Shown: piece after piece, positions 8,810-17,288 of the stretch
Layout of the letters: each line of letters opens with the position of its first letter
Numbering within the stretch: position 1 is the first letter of the stretch
Assembly (NCBI GenBank): GCA_964453435.1
Contig: CAYVQZ010000005.1
Coordinates: forward strand, 46,542-110,541
Length of the DNA stretch: 64,000 bases
From: CAYVQZ01 sp964453435
Lineage (GTDB): Bacteria; Abyssobacteria; SURF-5
Reading direction: 5' to 3'
Notes under the pieces: generated by a model
What the model saw: the letters and a program-made list of their open reading frames with translations, nothing else
What the model was told of the DNA's origin: nothing
Database searches by the model: none
Translations under genes and position numbers: made by a program

Positions 8810-9814
8810 ATGGGCAAGGACATTTCGAGAAGAGATTTCTTCAGATTCGGGATGGCGACATCCCTCGCGGCGGCAACGTGCCGCGATCTCCTCGCAGCGG
8901 AGCCCGGACCAATGCGCTCCGCCAGTTCATCGCGCGACTTGCCACCGCATTCGAGGGTCGCGATGGTTCGAACGGGAGACGGCCTCGAGACGGTAAACCG
9001 CGCGATAGAACTCGCGGGCGGACTCGCGTTCATACAGCCGGGCGACAGCGTACTGATTAAACCGGCAATGAATTCCTCCAACCCGTTTCCCGCAACAACT
9101 GACCCGGCTGTGGTCTCGCTGCTCATAGACCTGTGCGCCGCACGGGGGGCATCCCGCATCGTGGTCGCCGACAAGCCGTTTTTTCTCAAAAGCGCGACGG
9201 CGGTGCTCGAGCGCACCGGAATCGGACCGGCGGCGAAGGCTTCAGGCGCCGAAGTAATCCCGCTCGACAGAGCCGAATGGATTGTCGCCCGCGAAAGCGA
9301 GGCAAGGAATTGGGGCGGTGAGTTCCGAGTGCCCGCGCTGGCTTCGCAAGTCGACCACATCATTTATCTGCCGACCGTCCGCACCCATTTTCTGGCCGAC
9401 TTCACCATGTCGCTGAAAAACTCGGTAGGTCTATTGGGAGCGGGCAACTGCATGGTCATGCATTTGTCGCGCACCCTGCCTGAACGTATCGCGGAGATCA
9501 ACCTGGCCCTTCGTCCCAAGTTCTATGTGCTCGACGGTCGCAAAGTGTTTGTTGAGGGCGGTCCGGATTCGGGATTGGAAAAGGAGCCTGGCATCGTGTT
9601 CGCGGGGACCGATCCGGTTGCCTGCGATGTCATGGGGCTCGCATTGCTGAAAACGCTCGGAACAACAGAGGCTCTCCAGGCTCACAGCGTGTGGGGTCAG
9701 AGAATGATACAACACGCCGTGAGACTCGGACTCGGCGCGGGGAACACGGAAAAAATCGATGTCATCGCCGAAGGCGTCGAAGAGGAAGATAAGATAAGGC
9801 GGAATCTGGCGTGA
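8810..9814 (+). CDS. DUF362 family protein with twin-arginine signal
   Basis: This 334-residue protein opens with a Tat motif (SRRDFFRFGMA, residues 6-16) and a hydrophobic stretch ending near LLAAE, so it is probably exported folded. The rest matches DUF362: repeated glycine-rich segments, VLIKPAMN, a conserved IIYLPTVRTH and KNSVGLLG, and a C-terminal GTDPVACDVMG. DUF362 members often carry ferredoxin cysteines; here none form a cluster motif, so any metal is unknown. Function is not established. It stands alone between argH and a ferritin-like gene. Confidence 0.8.
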   Translation: MGKDISRRDFFRFGMATSLAAATCRDLLAAEPGPMRSASSSRDLPPHSRVAMVRTGDGLETVNRAIELAGGLAFIQPGDSVLIKPAMNSSNPFPATTDPAVVSLLIDLCAARGASRIVVADKPFFLKSATAVLERTGIGPAAKASGAEVIPLDRAEWIVARESEARNWGGEFRVPALASQVDHIIYLPTVRTHFLADFTMSLKNSVGLLGAGNCMVMHLSRTLPERIAEINLALRPKFYVLDGRKVFVEGGPDSGLEKEPGIVFAGTDPVACDVMGLALLKTLGTTEALQAHSVWGQRMIQHAVRLGLGAGNTEKIDVIAEGVEEEDKIRRNLA

Positions 9815-9891
9815 GCCGGACGTAAAGGAAATCTGCAAAGAATTGTGTAACCCTGAATGAGGCTTTGAGGAACAAGGAGGAAAGAGAGAGC

Positions 9892-10350
9892 ATGGGGAAC
9901 GTCAATTACACCCCCGAACAGATTTTGAATCGTGCAATCGGCAAGGAAATTCAGGCAAAGACGATGTACGAAATCTACGCCGAAAAGGTCACGGACGCAC
10001 AGGGCAAGAGCTTGCTCAAGGAGTTGGCCCAGGAGGAGCTTGGACACAAGCAAATATTGGAAAAGGTCGATCCGAAGAACCCGGGAACATTCACGAGTCA
10101 GTCAATTTCCAAGAGCGACCTCGCCGATTTCTCCGATAAACCGGAAATATCCAATGAAGCCACCATGCAGGAGGTCCTTAAATATGCCATAGCGGAGGAG
10201 TTGGAGGCGTTTGACTTCTACAACTCCCTGACGGCCTATACATCAGACGAAACCTTCAAGAATCTGCTGAACCGATTGGCATCGGAAGAGAAACGGCACA
10301 AACAGCGGTTAGAGAATCTTTATGACGAGATGTTTCAACCCGAGAATTAG
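9892..10350 (+). CDS. Ferritin-like (rubrerythrin-type) diiron protein
   Basis: About 152 residues predicted as a four-helix bundle with two repeats of the diiron pattern. The first has E19 followed by EELGH; the second has AIAEELEAFDFY followed by SEEKRHKQRL. There is no rubredoxin domain. The ATG at 9892 follows an excellent aaggaggaaa site, so an upstream in-frame codon was rejected. Likely roles are peroxide reduction or iron handling in the cytoplasm. The neighbouring glutaredoxin-like gene supports a redox-stress context. A second, different family member lies at 20.2-20.8 kb. Confidence 0.85.
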   Translation: MGNVNYTPEQILNRAIGKEIQAKTMYEIYAEKVTDAQGKSLLKELAQEELGHKQILEKVDPKNPGTFTSQSISKSDLADFSDKPEISNEATMQEVLKYAIAEELEAFDFYNSLTAYTSDETFKNLLNRLASEEKRHKQRLENLYDEMFQPEN

Positions 10351-10439
10351 GCACACTCCGCAAAATCTTGCGGGCGCGAATGCCGAATGCCTAATCGCTC
10401 AAGCCATCGCACACGAACCCAATGAAGGGGGGAGATATT

Positions 10440-10679
10440 ATGTTGGAATTGTACCAGAAGGAGGGGTGCCCCTATTGCCAAAAAGTCCGCGCGAAAATGA
10501 CGGAGCTTGACCTGGATTACATCTGCCGCAATGTGCGAGACGAAAACAGCAAGAAGGAAGCTCTCCTCACGAAGCTTGGAGGGAAGGTGCAGGTTCCCTT
10601 TCTCGTCGATACCGACAAGGATGTCAGCATGTATGAGTCCGAAGATATCATAAAATACCTGGAAGAAAACTATTCATAG
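10440..10679 (+). CDS. Glutaredoxin-like protein
   Basis: This 79-residue thioredoxin-fold protein has the redox motif CPYC at residues 10-13 and the glutathione/substrate-side segment VQVPFLVD with its cis-proline. It ends in a helix typical of small glutaredoxins (ESEDIIKYLEEN). The ATG at 10440 follows aagggggga. It may reduce disulfides or pass electrons to the neighbouring ferritin-like protein, but that is inference. Confidence 0.88.
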   Translation: MLELYQKEGCPYCQKVRAKMTELDLDYICRNVRDENSKKEALLTKLGGKVQVPFLVDTDKDVSMYESEDIIKYLEENYS

Positions 10680-10751
10680 GGCAAATCCAAACCCTCAGGG
10701 ATGTAAAGAAGAACCGTTTCATCGATTCACAAAACGCGAAGCCGGGAGTTT

Positions 10752-10780
10752 TTGACATGCCCATGCCAGCGTGATAGAAT
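10752..10780 (+). promoter_or_regulatory. Sigma-70 promoter of the thi operon
   Basis: TTGACA at 10752-10757 and TAGAAT at 10775-10780 with a 17-base spacer. The predicted start falls just ahead of the TPP riboswitch. Confidence 0.85.
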
Positions 10781-10787
10781 GGCGGTG

Positions 10788-10869
10788 CTAGGGGTGTGCT
10801 GAGACACTGAGAGTCTTGACGACAACCCTTCGAACCTGACCTGGGTAATTCCAGCGTAGGGAAGCGGTA
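10788..10869 (+). ncRNA. TPP riboswitch (THI element)
   Basis: The conserved thiamine-pyrophosphate aptamer is plain: ggggtgtgctgaga opens it, and the second half contains acccttcgaacctgacc, ctgggtaatt and ccagcgtagggaa. The P3 region between the ctgaga strings is short. It lies between a strong promoter and a hairpin terminator ahead of thiS, so TPP binding should shut the operon off by ending transcription. Confidence 0.95.
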
Positions 10870-10914
10870 CAACGCGAATTCACAGAAAAAAGCTAAGTCG
10901 CTCTTTCGTCAGGG

Positions 10915-10949
10915 TACCGTATTTCCTGCGGGAAATGCGGTATTTTTTT
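10915..10949 (+). terminator. Riboswitch expression-platform terminator
   Basis: A 13-base-pair stem (taccgtatttcc against ggaaatgcggta, with one G-T wobble) is followed directly by seven T residues at 10943-10949, just before thiS. It is the expected off-state hairpin of the TPP riboswitch. Confidence 0.88.
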
Positions 10950-10960
10950 GGGGTTTGTGT

Positions 10961-11161
10961 ATGAAAATAGAGCTCAACGGGGAACCGTACGATAGCCCGG
11001 GCGCACTCACGGTGGCCGAACTATTGAAGCGTCTCGGAATCGAGCGGGTCCGGGTCGCCGTTGAACTCAACCTTGACATTCTTCCAAAAGAAGAATATGA
11101 CAGCAGGGTGCTCAAAGAGGGCGACCGAGTCGAAGTCGTTCATTTCGTTGGCGGAGGATAA
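10961..11161 (+). CDS. thiS: Sulfur carrier protein ThiS
   Basis: A 66-residue ubiquitin-fold protein ending in FVGGG, the C-terminal Gly-Gly that is adenylated and thiocarboxylated to deliver sulfur for the thiazole ring. Length and the EVVHFVGGG ending are diagnostic. It is the first gene of the riboswitch-controlled operon and lies 23 bases ahead of thiG. The activating enzyme ThiF is not in the window. The ATG at 10961 is only about 11 bases after the terminator T-run. Confidence 0.93.
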   Translation: MKIELNGEPYDSPGALTVAELLKRLGIERVRVAVELNLDILPKEEYDSRVLKEGDRVEVVHFVGGG

Positions 11162-11184
11162 GACAACGTGTGGGAGAACCAAGC

Positions 11185-11964
11185 ATGTCTGACGAACTTA
11201 TTATTGCGGGTCGGAAATTCAAATCCCGATTGCTGATCGGAACCGGTAAGTACTCGACCTTCGAGCTTATGCGGGAGGCCATCGACAAATCGGGCGCCGA
11301 CATAGTCACTGTCGCCGTGCGGCGGATCAACATTTCCGACAGGAGCAAGGAATCGTTGCTCGACTACATCGATACGAAGAAGTACACGCTTTTGCCGAAC
11401 ACCGCCGGATGTTACACGGCCGAGGATGCCATCCGGACGGCCCGTTTGGGAAGAGAGGCCGGCCTGTCCGACATGGTCAAACTCGAGGTCATAGGAGACG
11501 AAAAGACCCTCTTTCCCGACAACGAGGGTCTGCTCGAGGCTGCGAAAGAGCTTATTAAAGAAGGCTTCATCGTGATGCCGTACACGAATGACGACCCGAT
11601 CATGTGCAAGAAACTCGAGGACATTGGTTGTCCCGTCGTCATGCCTCTGGCCGCTCCCATCGGCTCCGGCCTCGGCGTGAGGAACCCGTACAATATTCAA
11701 ATCATCGTGGAAAACGCGAACGTGCCGGTTATCGTGGATGCAGGGGTCGGGACCGCGTCGGACGCGGCAATGGCGATGGAACTCGGCGTGGACGGCGTTC
11801 TGATGAACACCGGAGTTGCGGGCGCGAAGAATCCCGTTTTGATGGCGGAAGCGATGCGACTTGCCGTAGACGCGGGCCGGAAGGCGTTCCTCGCGGGCCG
11901 GATACCACGAAAGCTCTACGCGACCGCCAGCAGCCCCTTGGAGGGAGTCATTGCCACAAGTTGA
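11185..11964 (+). CDS. thiG: Thiazole synthase ThiG
   Basis: A TIM-barrel enzyme of about 259 residues that assembles thiazole phosphate from deoxyxylulose 5-phosphate, dehydroglycine and ThiS thiocarboxylate. The imine-forming lysine is K99 in VKLEVIGD. The phosphate-binding VDAGVGTASDAAMAMELG is complete. The ATG at 11185 follows gggag and is preferred over a GTG five codons upstream. Its end overlaps thiE by 14 bases. Which dehydroglycine source (ThiO or ThiH) is used cannot be seen here. Confidence 0.95.
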   Translation: MSDELIIAGRKFKSRLLIGTGKYSTFELMREAIDKSGADIVTVAVRRINISDRSKESLLDYIDTKKYTLLPNTAGCYTAEDAIRTARLGREAGLSDMVKLEVIGDEKTLFPDNEGLLEAAKELIKEGFIVMPYTNDDPIMCKKLEDIGCPVVMPLAAPIGSGLGVRNPYNIQIIVENANVPVIVDAGVGTASDAAMAMELGVDGVLMNTGVAGAKNPVLMAEAMRLAVDAGRKAFLAGRIPRKLYATASSPLEGVIATS

Positions 11965-12613
11965 CAGTGATTTATATCTGATCTCTGACCGGCTTCAGTC
12001 CAGGGACCAGAATTTGAAGCGGGCTGTCGAGCAGGCTCTGCTCGGAGGAGTCCGGCTCATTCAACTCAGAGAAAAAGACCTTTCGACAGGGGACCGCTTC
12101 GAATTAGGTTTATACCTCCGCGAACTGACTCGCAGATTCGACGCCGGGCTAGTCGTGAACGGCGACGCGGCGCTCGCGCTCGCGCTTGACGCTGACGGCG
12201 TGCATCTTCCGCAAGACGGGTTGCCCGTCGACGCCTGCAGAAAATTGTTGAAGCCTCATATGCTGATCGGGCTTTCCACTCATACCATCGAGGAAGCGAA
12301 AGAAGGCGAAAAACGAGGCGCGGACTTCATCACCTTCGGCCCCGTTTACCATACCCCCTCAAAAGCACGATACGGCGCTCCGGTGGGAGTGGAATCGCTG
12401 CGAGCGGTCTGTGCGGCAGTGCGGCTGCCCATCTTCGCATTGGGAGGGATACGACAGGACAGAGTCGAAGAAGTCCTGTCCGCCGGCGCTGCGGGGGTTG
12501 CGCTGATTTCTGCTGTCCTGTCCGCGCCGGACGTAGCGGTTGCCGCTTCGGAGATAGCGGCCCGGTTGCGACAGGCTCGCTCGACTCTTATTCAAGAAGA
12601 AAAGGAAGGTTGA
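11951..12613 (+). CDS. thiE: Thiamine-phosphate synthase ThiE
   Basis: A 220-residue TIM-barrel enzyme that condenses the pyrimidine pyrophosphate with thiazole phosphate. Family marks are LIQLREKDLS, the VVNGDAALALALDADGVHLPQ region with its metal-binding Asp, GLSTHT, and the phosphate site FALGGI. It starts with TTG inside the end of thiG, with ggaggga upstream, so the two are probably coupled. No ThiD is fused to it. Confidence 0.94.
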   Translation: MPQVDSDLYLISDRLQSRDQNLKRAVEQALLGGVRLIQLREKDLSTGDRFELGLYLRELTRRFDAGLVVNGDAALALALDADGVHLPQDGLPVDACRKLLKPHMLIGLSTHTIEEAKEGEKRGADFITFGPVYHTPSKARYGAPVGVESLRAVCAAVRLPIFALGGIRQDRVEEVLSAGAAGVALISAVLSAPDVAVAASEIAARLRQARSTLIQEEKEG

Positions 12614-12619
12614 GTTCAA

Positions 12620-13903
12620 ATGACGCAGCTACTGAAAGCCAAAGAGGGCGCCATCACGCCCGAGATGCGACAGGTGGCCGATGACGAGAAACGGACACCC
12701 GAATATATACGAGACGGCATCGCCGAGGGAAGCATCATCATTTCGAGGAATATCGGGCACAAGAATGCGAAGCCGCTCGGAATCGGCAAGGGACTCAAGA
12801 CCAAGGTAAATGCGAACATCGGAACTTCCGGCGATAACGCGAATGTCGAAGAAGACTTGAAGAAGCTGGATGTCGCGATAGCCGTCGGCGCAGACACCGT
12901 CATGGACCTGAGTGTCGGGGGCAACGTTGACGAAGTGCTGAAAGAAGTTCTCGCTCGGTCATCGGTTCCCGTCGGAACCGTTCCCATTTACCAGGCCGCC
13001 CTCTATGCCCGACGCCGCGAGAAAGCGTTTGTCGAGCTCGAGCCCGACGAGATTTTTGAAACCATCGAAGAGCACGCGCAAAGCGGCGTCGACTTCGTGA
13101 CAGTTCACTGCACGGTGACGAGGGAGTCAGTGGCCCGCCTGAGGAAGCACGCGAGGAAACTGGATATCGTCAGCCGCGGCGGCGCACTGATGCTGGAGTG
13201 GATGGCTTTCAACAAGAAGGAGAATCCTCTCTACGAGCATTTCGACCGTTTGCTGTCAATCGCCCGGGAACACGACATGTCTCTGAGCCTCGGCGATGGG
13301 ATGCGGCCGGGCTGCCTCGCCGATGCGACCGACCGGGGTCAAATCCAGGAGTTGATCCTGCAGGGCGAGTTGGTGGAACGATGCTGGGAGGCCGGAGTCC
13401 AGGTGATGTGCGAAGGTCCCGGCCATGTGCCGCTCAACCAGGTTGAGACCAACATGATTCTGCAAAAGAGCCTGTGCCGGGGCGCCCCGTTCTATGTGCT
13501 CGGGCCGCTTGTCACCGATATCGCTCCCGGCTACGACCACATCACCGCCGCCATAGGCGGTGCGGTGGCGGCGATGGCGGGAGCCGATTTCCTCTGCTAT
13601 GTCACTCCGTCGGAACACTTGCGCTTGCCCTCCATCGAGGATGTGAGGGACGGAGTTATAGCGTCTCGAATCGCTGCGCACGCCGCCGATATAGCAAGAG
13701 GCATTCCGGCTGCGATGGAACGGGACAACAAGATGGCCGAATGCCGGAAAAACCTTGACTGGGAGGGCCAGATTGCGCTGGCCATCGACCCTGAAAAAGC
13801 ACGCGCCCTGCGGGAAAGCAGCCTGCCTGCAGACAGCGAGGTCTGCACAATGTGCGGCGAATTCTGCGCCATCAAAGTGACGCGGAAAGCCGCGACTACA
13901 TAA
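12620..13903 (+). CDS. thiC: Phosphomethylpyrimidine synthase ThiC (short form)
   Basis: This 427-residue enzyme of the radical-SAM-like ThiC family rearranges aminoimidazole ribotide to hydroxymethylpyrimidine phosphate. It is the short form, lacking the N-terminal domain of the roughly 630-residue E. coli enzyme. Core motifs are NIGTSGDNANVEEDLKKL, EGPGHVPLNQVETNM and YVTPSEHLRLP. The cluster cysteines near the C-terminus read CTMCGEFC, that is C-x2-C-x3-C rather than the textbook C-x2-C-x4-C. The alternative is a benzimidazole-forming paralogue (BzaF), but the riboswitch operon with thiSGE favours ThiC. RBS aaggaaggt. Confidence 0.92.
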   Translation: MTQLLKAKEGAITPEMRQVADDEKRTPEYIRDGIAEGSIIISRNIGHKNAKPLGIGKGLKTKVNANIGTSGDNANVEEDLKKLDVAIAVGADTVMDLSVGGNVDEVLKEVLARSSVPVGTVPIYQAALYARRREKAFVELEPDEIFETIEEHAQSGVDFVTVHCTVTRESVARLRKHARKLDIVSRGGALMLEWMAFNKKENPLYEHFDRLLSIAREHDMSLSLGDGMRPGCLADATDRGQIQELILQGELVERCWEAGVQVMCEGPGHVPLNQVETNMILQKSLCRGAPFYVLGPLVTDIAPGYDHITAAIGGAVAAMAGADFLCYVTPSEHLRLPSIEDVRDGVIASRIAAHAADIARGIPAAMERDNKMAECRKNLDWEGQIALAIDPEKARALRESSLPADSEVCTMCGEFCAIKVTRKAATT

Positions 13904-13913
13904 GGAGCGCCAG

Positions 13914-15344
13914 TTGAGGCGGCCCGGGTTCGCTCACGCAATTATTCTGAGCATAATCCTTGTCACGGCACTCGCCCTGCGACTGCTCTGCTACACCGGC
14001 CCTATCGGAAGCGACGACCACGACTATTACCTGGGCGCGTACGAGATTCATCAAGGGACATATGAGCCATCCGACAAATACTGGAAGAACCGCTACGGAA
14101 TGCTTCTCCCCATTGCGCTTTCCTATGAACTCTTCGGCACGAACGAATTCGCGGCAGCGACGTGGCCTATGGCGTGCTCACTCGGCGCTATCATAGTCTG
14201 CTATTTTCTCGGAAAATCAGTGTTGGATCAAAAGACAGGATTGCTTGCGGCCCTGCTGCTGGCCTTCTATCCCCTCGACATCCACTACTCGGGATTGATA
14301 CTTCCGGATATCCCTCTCTCTTTTTTGATGGCCGCTTCGGTGCTTGCGTTCCTCCGCGCCTGCCGGAGCGAGAAGCATGGCCCCGCTCTCTTTCTCCTGT
14401 CCGGGATACTGCTGGGCCTCGCCTACGGTTGTCGCTCGATGGCGCTGGTTCTTCTGCCGTTTCTGGCAATTTACGTCGGCCTGTTCGAGAGAAAGGTGAG
14501 GATTTCATATTCCCTTTTCTTTGCGGGTTTGCTCGCGGTGTTTCTCGCGGAAGGACTGTATTATGCGGCAAACGGATTAAGCCCGCTGCATAATTTCCGA
14601 CTGAACGCGGAAGCGGCGATAATCGTAAACTCTTCCGGCGAGTGTTCCACCAGTCAGATGTACTACCCGTCGGTCATTTTTCGAAATCTCAACGTATTCG
14701 GAGTTTACTTCTACATTTTCGTTCCGGCGATGGCGCTCGGCATTTTCAAGAGGGAACGCGGAGCGCTCATCTTCCTCGCATGGGCGGGCGCCATCCTTTT
14801 CATCCTTCAATTCGGGTTTGTCAGTCTGTCACCCCCGATCCCGGTAGTGAAGGTGAGGAAGTTTTTGAATTTCGCCACGGTCCCGCTGATTCTGCTTGCC
14901 TCGTGGGCTCTTATGCAGGCACGAGCGCGATACCGATGGACGCTCGTGACTATTATCCTTGCGTCATCTCTCTATTTCCTTCGGCCATACACCTATTCGG
15001 CCAACATGACTCCCGAGGCCGTGGGCGGCAACGTCAGGCATGTGTTTGCCTATCTCGAAAAAAAGCCTCCAAAACCGATCTATGCCGACTTGCGGACAAC
15101 AGCCATGCTTATGATTGTCTCGGATTTCACCCTGGATTCCGACCGCTTTCGAAACTTATACGAGGTCTCCTCCCCTCTTCAACTGAATGACTGCTATATA
15201 GTAATCAACCGGTTCTACGCAAGTTTTGATCGTTTGAACCCGGCGGCAAACGTTCCGTATTTCGTTGCGAACTATCCACTGGGGGCGCCCGATTCGTGGA
15301 AGGCGACGGACTTCCTGCAAACCGTTGTCCTGGAAGCGCCATAG
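13914..15344 (+). CDS. Membrane glycosyltransferase (GT39/ArnT-like)
   Basis: A 476-residue protein with about ten membrane spans in the N-terminal 340 residues and a smaller C-terminal soluble part. The first periplasmic loop has SDDHDYYLGAY at about residues 35-45, matching the acidic catalytic site of polyprenyl-phosphate-dependent GT-C transferases. A probable signal-anchor (AIILSIILVTALALRLL) is at the start. It begins with TTG behind aaggagcg, 10 bases after thiC, so it may ride on the thi transcript although it has no thiamine role. Acceptor and sugar are unknown. Confidence 0.75.
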   Translation: MRRPGFAHAIILSIILVTALALRLLCYTGPIGSDDHDYYLGAYEIHQGTYEPSDKYWKNRYGMLLPIALSYELFGTNEFAAATWPMACSLGAIIVCYFLGKSVLDQKTGLLAALLLAFYPLDIHYSGLILPDIPLSFLMAASVLAFLRACRSEKHGPALFLLSGILLGLAYGCRSMALVLLPFLAIYVGLFERKVRISYSLFFAGLLAVFLAEGLYYAANGLSPLHNFRLNAEAAIIVNSSGECSTSQMYYPSVIFRNLNVFGVYFYIFVPAMALGIFKRERGALIFLAWAGAILFILQFGFVSLSPPIPVVKVRKFLNFATVPLILLASWALMQARARYRWTLVTIILASSLYFLRPYTYSANMTPEAVGGNVRHVFAYLEKKPPKPIYADLRTTAMLMIVSDFTLDSDRFRNLYEVSSPLQLNDCYIVINRFYASFDRLNPAANVPYFVANYPLGAPDSWKATDFLQTVVLEAP

Positions 15345-15382
15345 GGGCATCACAGCACATATGCGGAGGAACCTCCACAGCC

Positions 15383-15895
15383 ATGTACGCGAAATTCACT
15401 GAAATAAAACGCCATATAAACAAAGAGACAGAGCGCTATCAATGCGACCTTATCCGGAAGGAAAGTGGCTTTGTTGCGCTCCGCTATGTCAGCGACCGGA
15501 AATTTGCAAGCACGAGGCTCGGGATCACGTTCCCGCCCGGATGTGTCACCATAGCTCTTTACTGGGAAGAGCGCCCGTACGTTTTTTGGGGCATCTTCGC
15601 GCCCGACGGTAAGTCGCTCGGTTACCTGGTTCACATCTGTCGGGACCTGAGAATTTCGGACGGCTCGGTGAGCTACCTGGATATGCTCCTCGACATATGG
15701 TTTTTCCCCGAGGGCGAACACATGATTCTGGATGCCGACGAAGTCGAGGAGTGCCTGGAATCAGGCCTTATCAATGACACCGACAAACAGTACATCGACA
15801 GAGCCGGACGAACCGCCCTGGCGGATTTCTCCCAAAACGCCGAAATGGCGCAGAACTTCGCTGACACTCTTGACTTTTCCGGGCCGCCCAACTAA
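15383..15895 (+). CDS. DUF402 domain protein
   Basis: A protein of about 170 residues. The middle (WGIFAPDGKSLGYLVHICRD) and the segment SYLDMLLDIWFFPEGEH followed by ILDADEVEE match the DUF402 beta-barrel, which in characterised members acts on nucleoside di/triphosphates or RNA. The conserved acidic residues expected to bind metal are present. The ATG at 15383 was chosen because of ggagga 12 bases upstream and because the upstream frame lies inside the previous gene. Substrate is unknown. Confidence 0.7.
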   Translation: MYAKFTEIKRHINKETERYQCDLIRKESGFVALRYVSDRKFASTRLGITFPPGCVTIALYWEERPYVFWGIFAPDGKSLGYLVHICRDLRISDGSVSYLDMLLDIWFFPEGEHMILDADEVEECLESGLINDTDKQYIDRAGRTALADFSQNAEMAQNFADTLDFSGPPN

Positions 15896-15980
15896 AATGT
15901 GTTTCCAGTAATCGGTTCCTTCCTCCACTGTATTCAGTCGACTTTCTCCGGAGATTTAACGATAAAGGGAAAACAGCACG

Positions 15981-17129
15981 ATGTCGGCACAAGATTTTTT
16001 TGAAGTTCTCAACAGCATTGCGCTGCAAACAGGAGTGTTCAGCCTTCGATGGGGCCACATAGTGATGTGGACGATCGGCCTGATTTTCATGTACCTGGCC
16101 GTCGCCAAGAAGTATGAGCCGCTGCTGCTTTTGCCGATCGGCTTCGGGATTTTCCTCGTCAACTTCCCGCTTACGCCGCTCATGGGCAGTGATCCAACAA
16201 CGGGGCAAAAGCATCTCCTTGAGATATTCTACCATTACGGAATCGCCTGGGAAGTTATCCCGTGCGTCATTTTCCTTGGCCTCGGATCGATGACCGATTT
16301 CGGCCCCCTGATAGCCAACCCGAAGACGCTTCTCGTGGGCGCCGGCTCACAGCTCGGAGTGTTCATCACGTTTTCCGCAACGCTCATCTTTGGGTTCACC
16401 ATGAAGGAGGCCGCATCGGTGGGTATCGTCGGCGGCGCCGACGGGCCTACCACGATTTATCTGACAAGCGCGCTCGCGCCGCACCTGCTTGGCCCGAACG
16501 CTCTCGCTGCGTACTCGTACATGGCAATGGTGCCGATCATTCAGCCGCCTATCATGCGCCTGCTGACCACAAAAAAGGAACGGCGCATCAGGATGCGCCA
16601 GCTCAGGCATGTGTCGGCGAAGGAAAAACTCCTGTTCCCGTTGTTGGGCGCCGCGCTGATCGCGCTCCTGATTCCCGCAATCATGCCGTTGATGGGAATG
16701 CTGATGCTCGGCAACTTCATGAGGGAAAGCGGGGTTGTGCGGCGCCTGAGCGAGACCGCACAGGGCTCGCTGATGAATATCGTTACCATTTTCCTCGGGC
16801 TTTCGGTCGGCGCGACCATGAGCGCCGAAAAGTTTCTCACACCCAAGCCGCTCGTCATTTTCACCTTCGGGCTCCTCGACTTCATCGTCTGCACCATCGG
16901 CGGCCTGTTGACCGTGAAAATAATGAACCTCTTCCTGAAAGAGAAACTGAATCCTCTCATCGGCTCGGCGGGCGTATCCGCCGTTCCGATGGCCTCGCGC
17001 GTCTCGCAGATGGTGGGCCTCGAAGAGGACCCTGAGAATTATCTGCTCCTGCACGCGATGGGTCCCAACCTCGCCGGCGTCATCGGAACCGCGGCGGCAG
17101 CCGGCCTCTTCATCGCCATGTTCGCATAG
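15981..17129 (+). CDS. oadB: Sodium-translocating decarboxylase beta subunit (OadB family), orphan
   Basis: A 382-residue integral membrane protein with about nine to eleven spans. It carries the family motif VGIVGGADGPTTIYLTS near residues 150-166, whose Asp lines the sodium path in oxaloacetate, methylmalonyl-CoA and glutaconyl-CoA decarboxylases. The C-terminal GSAGVSAVPMASRVSQ is also conserved. The partner alpha (carboxyltransferase), biotin carrier and gamma subunits are absent from the window, so substrate is open; the name gives the family only. It is convergent with a sigma-54 activator gene. Confidence 0.9.
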   Translation: MSAQDFFEVLNSIALQTGVFSLRWGHIVMWTIGLIFMYLAVAKKYEPLLLLPIGFGIFLVNFPLTPLMGSDPTTGQKHLLEIFYHYGIAWEVIPCVIFLGLGSMTDFGPLIANPKTLLVGAGSQLGVFITFSATLIFGFTMKEAASVGIVGGADGPTTIYLTSALAPHLLGPNALAAYSYMAMVPIIQPPIMRLLTTKKERRIRMRQLRHVSAKEKLLFPLLGAALIALLIPAIMPLMGMLMLGNFMRESGVVRRLSETAQGSLMNIVTIFLGLSVGATMSAEKFLTPKPLVIFTFGLLDFIVCTIGGLLTVKIMNLFLKEKLNPLIGSAGVSAVPMASRVSQMVGLEEDPENYLLLHAMGPNLAGVIGTAAAAGLFIAMFA

Positions 17130-17288
17130 GTTTCGCGAACCCGCGGACCAATGAAACACCGGCAAACCCGGAATTACCCGAATTGTGCGAATTAGAAAAA
17201 TATGGAAATAGGGCTGATTGACGGTGAGCGCGGCGAGATAATACAGGCGGAAGCATTTGCATTTTTGAGGTTTGGGCGTGGGGACCGG

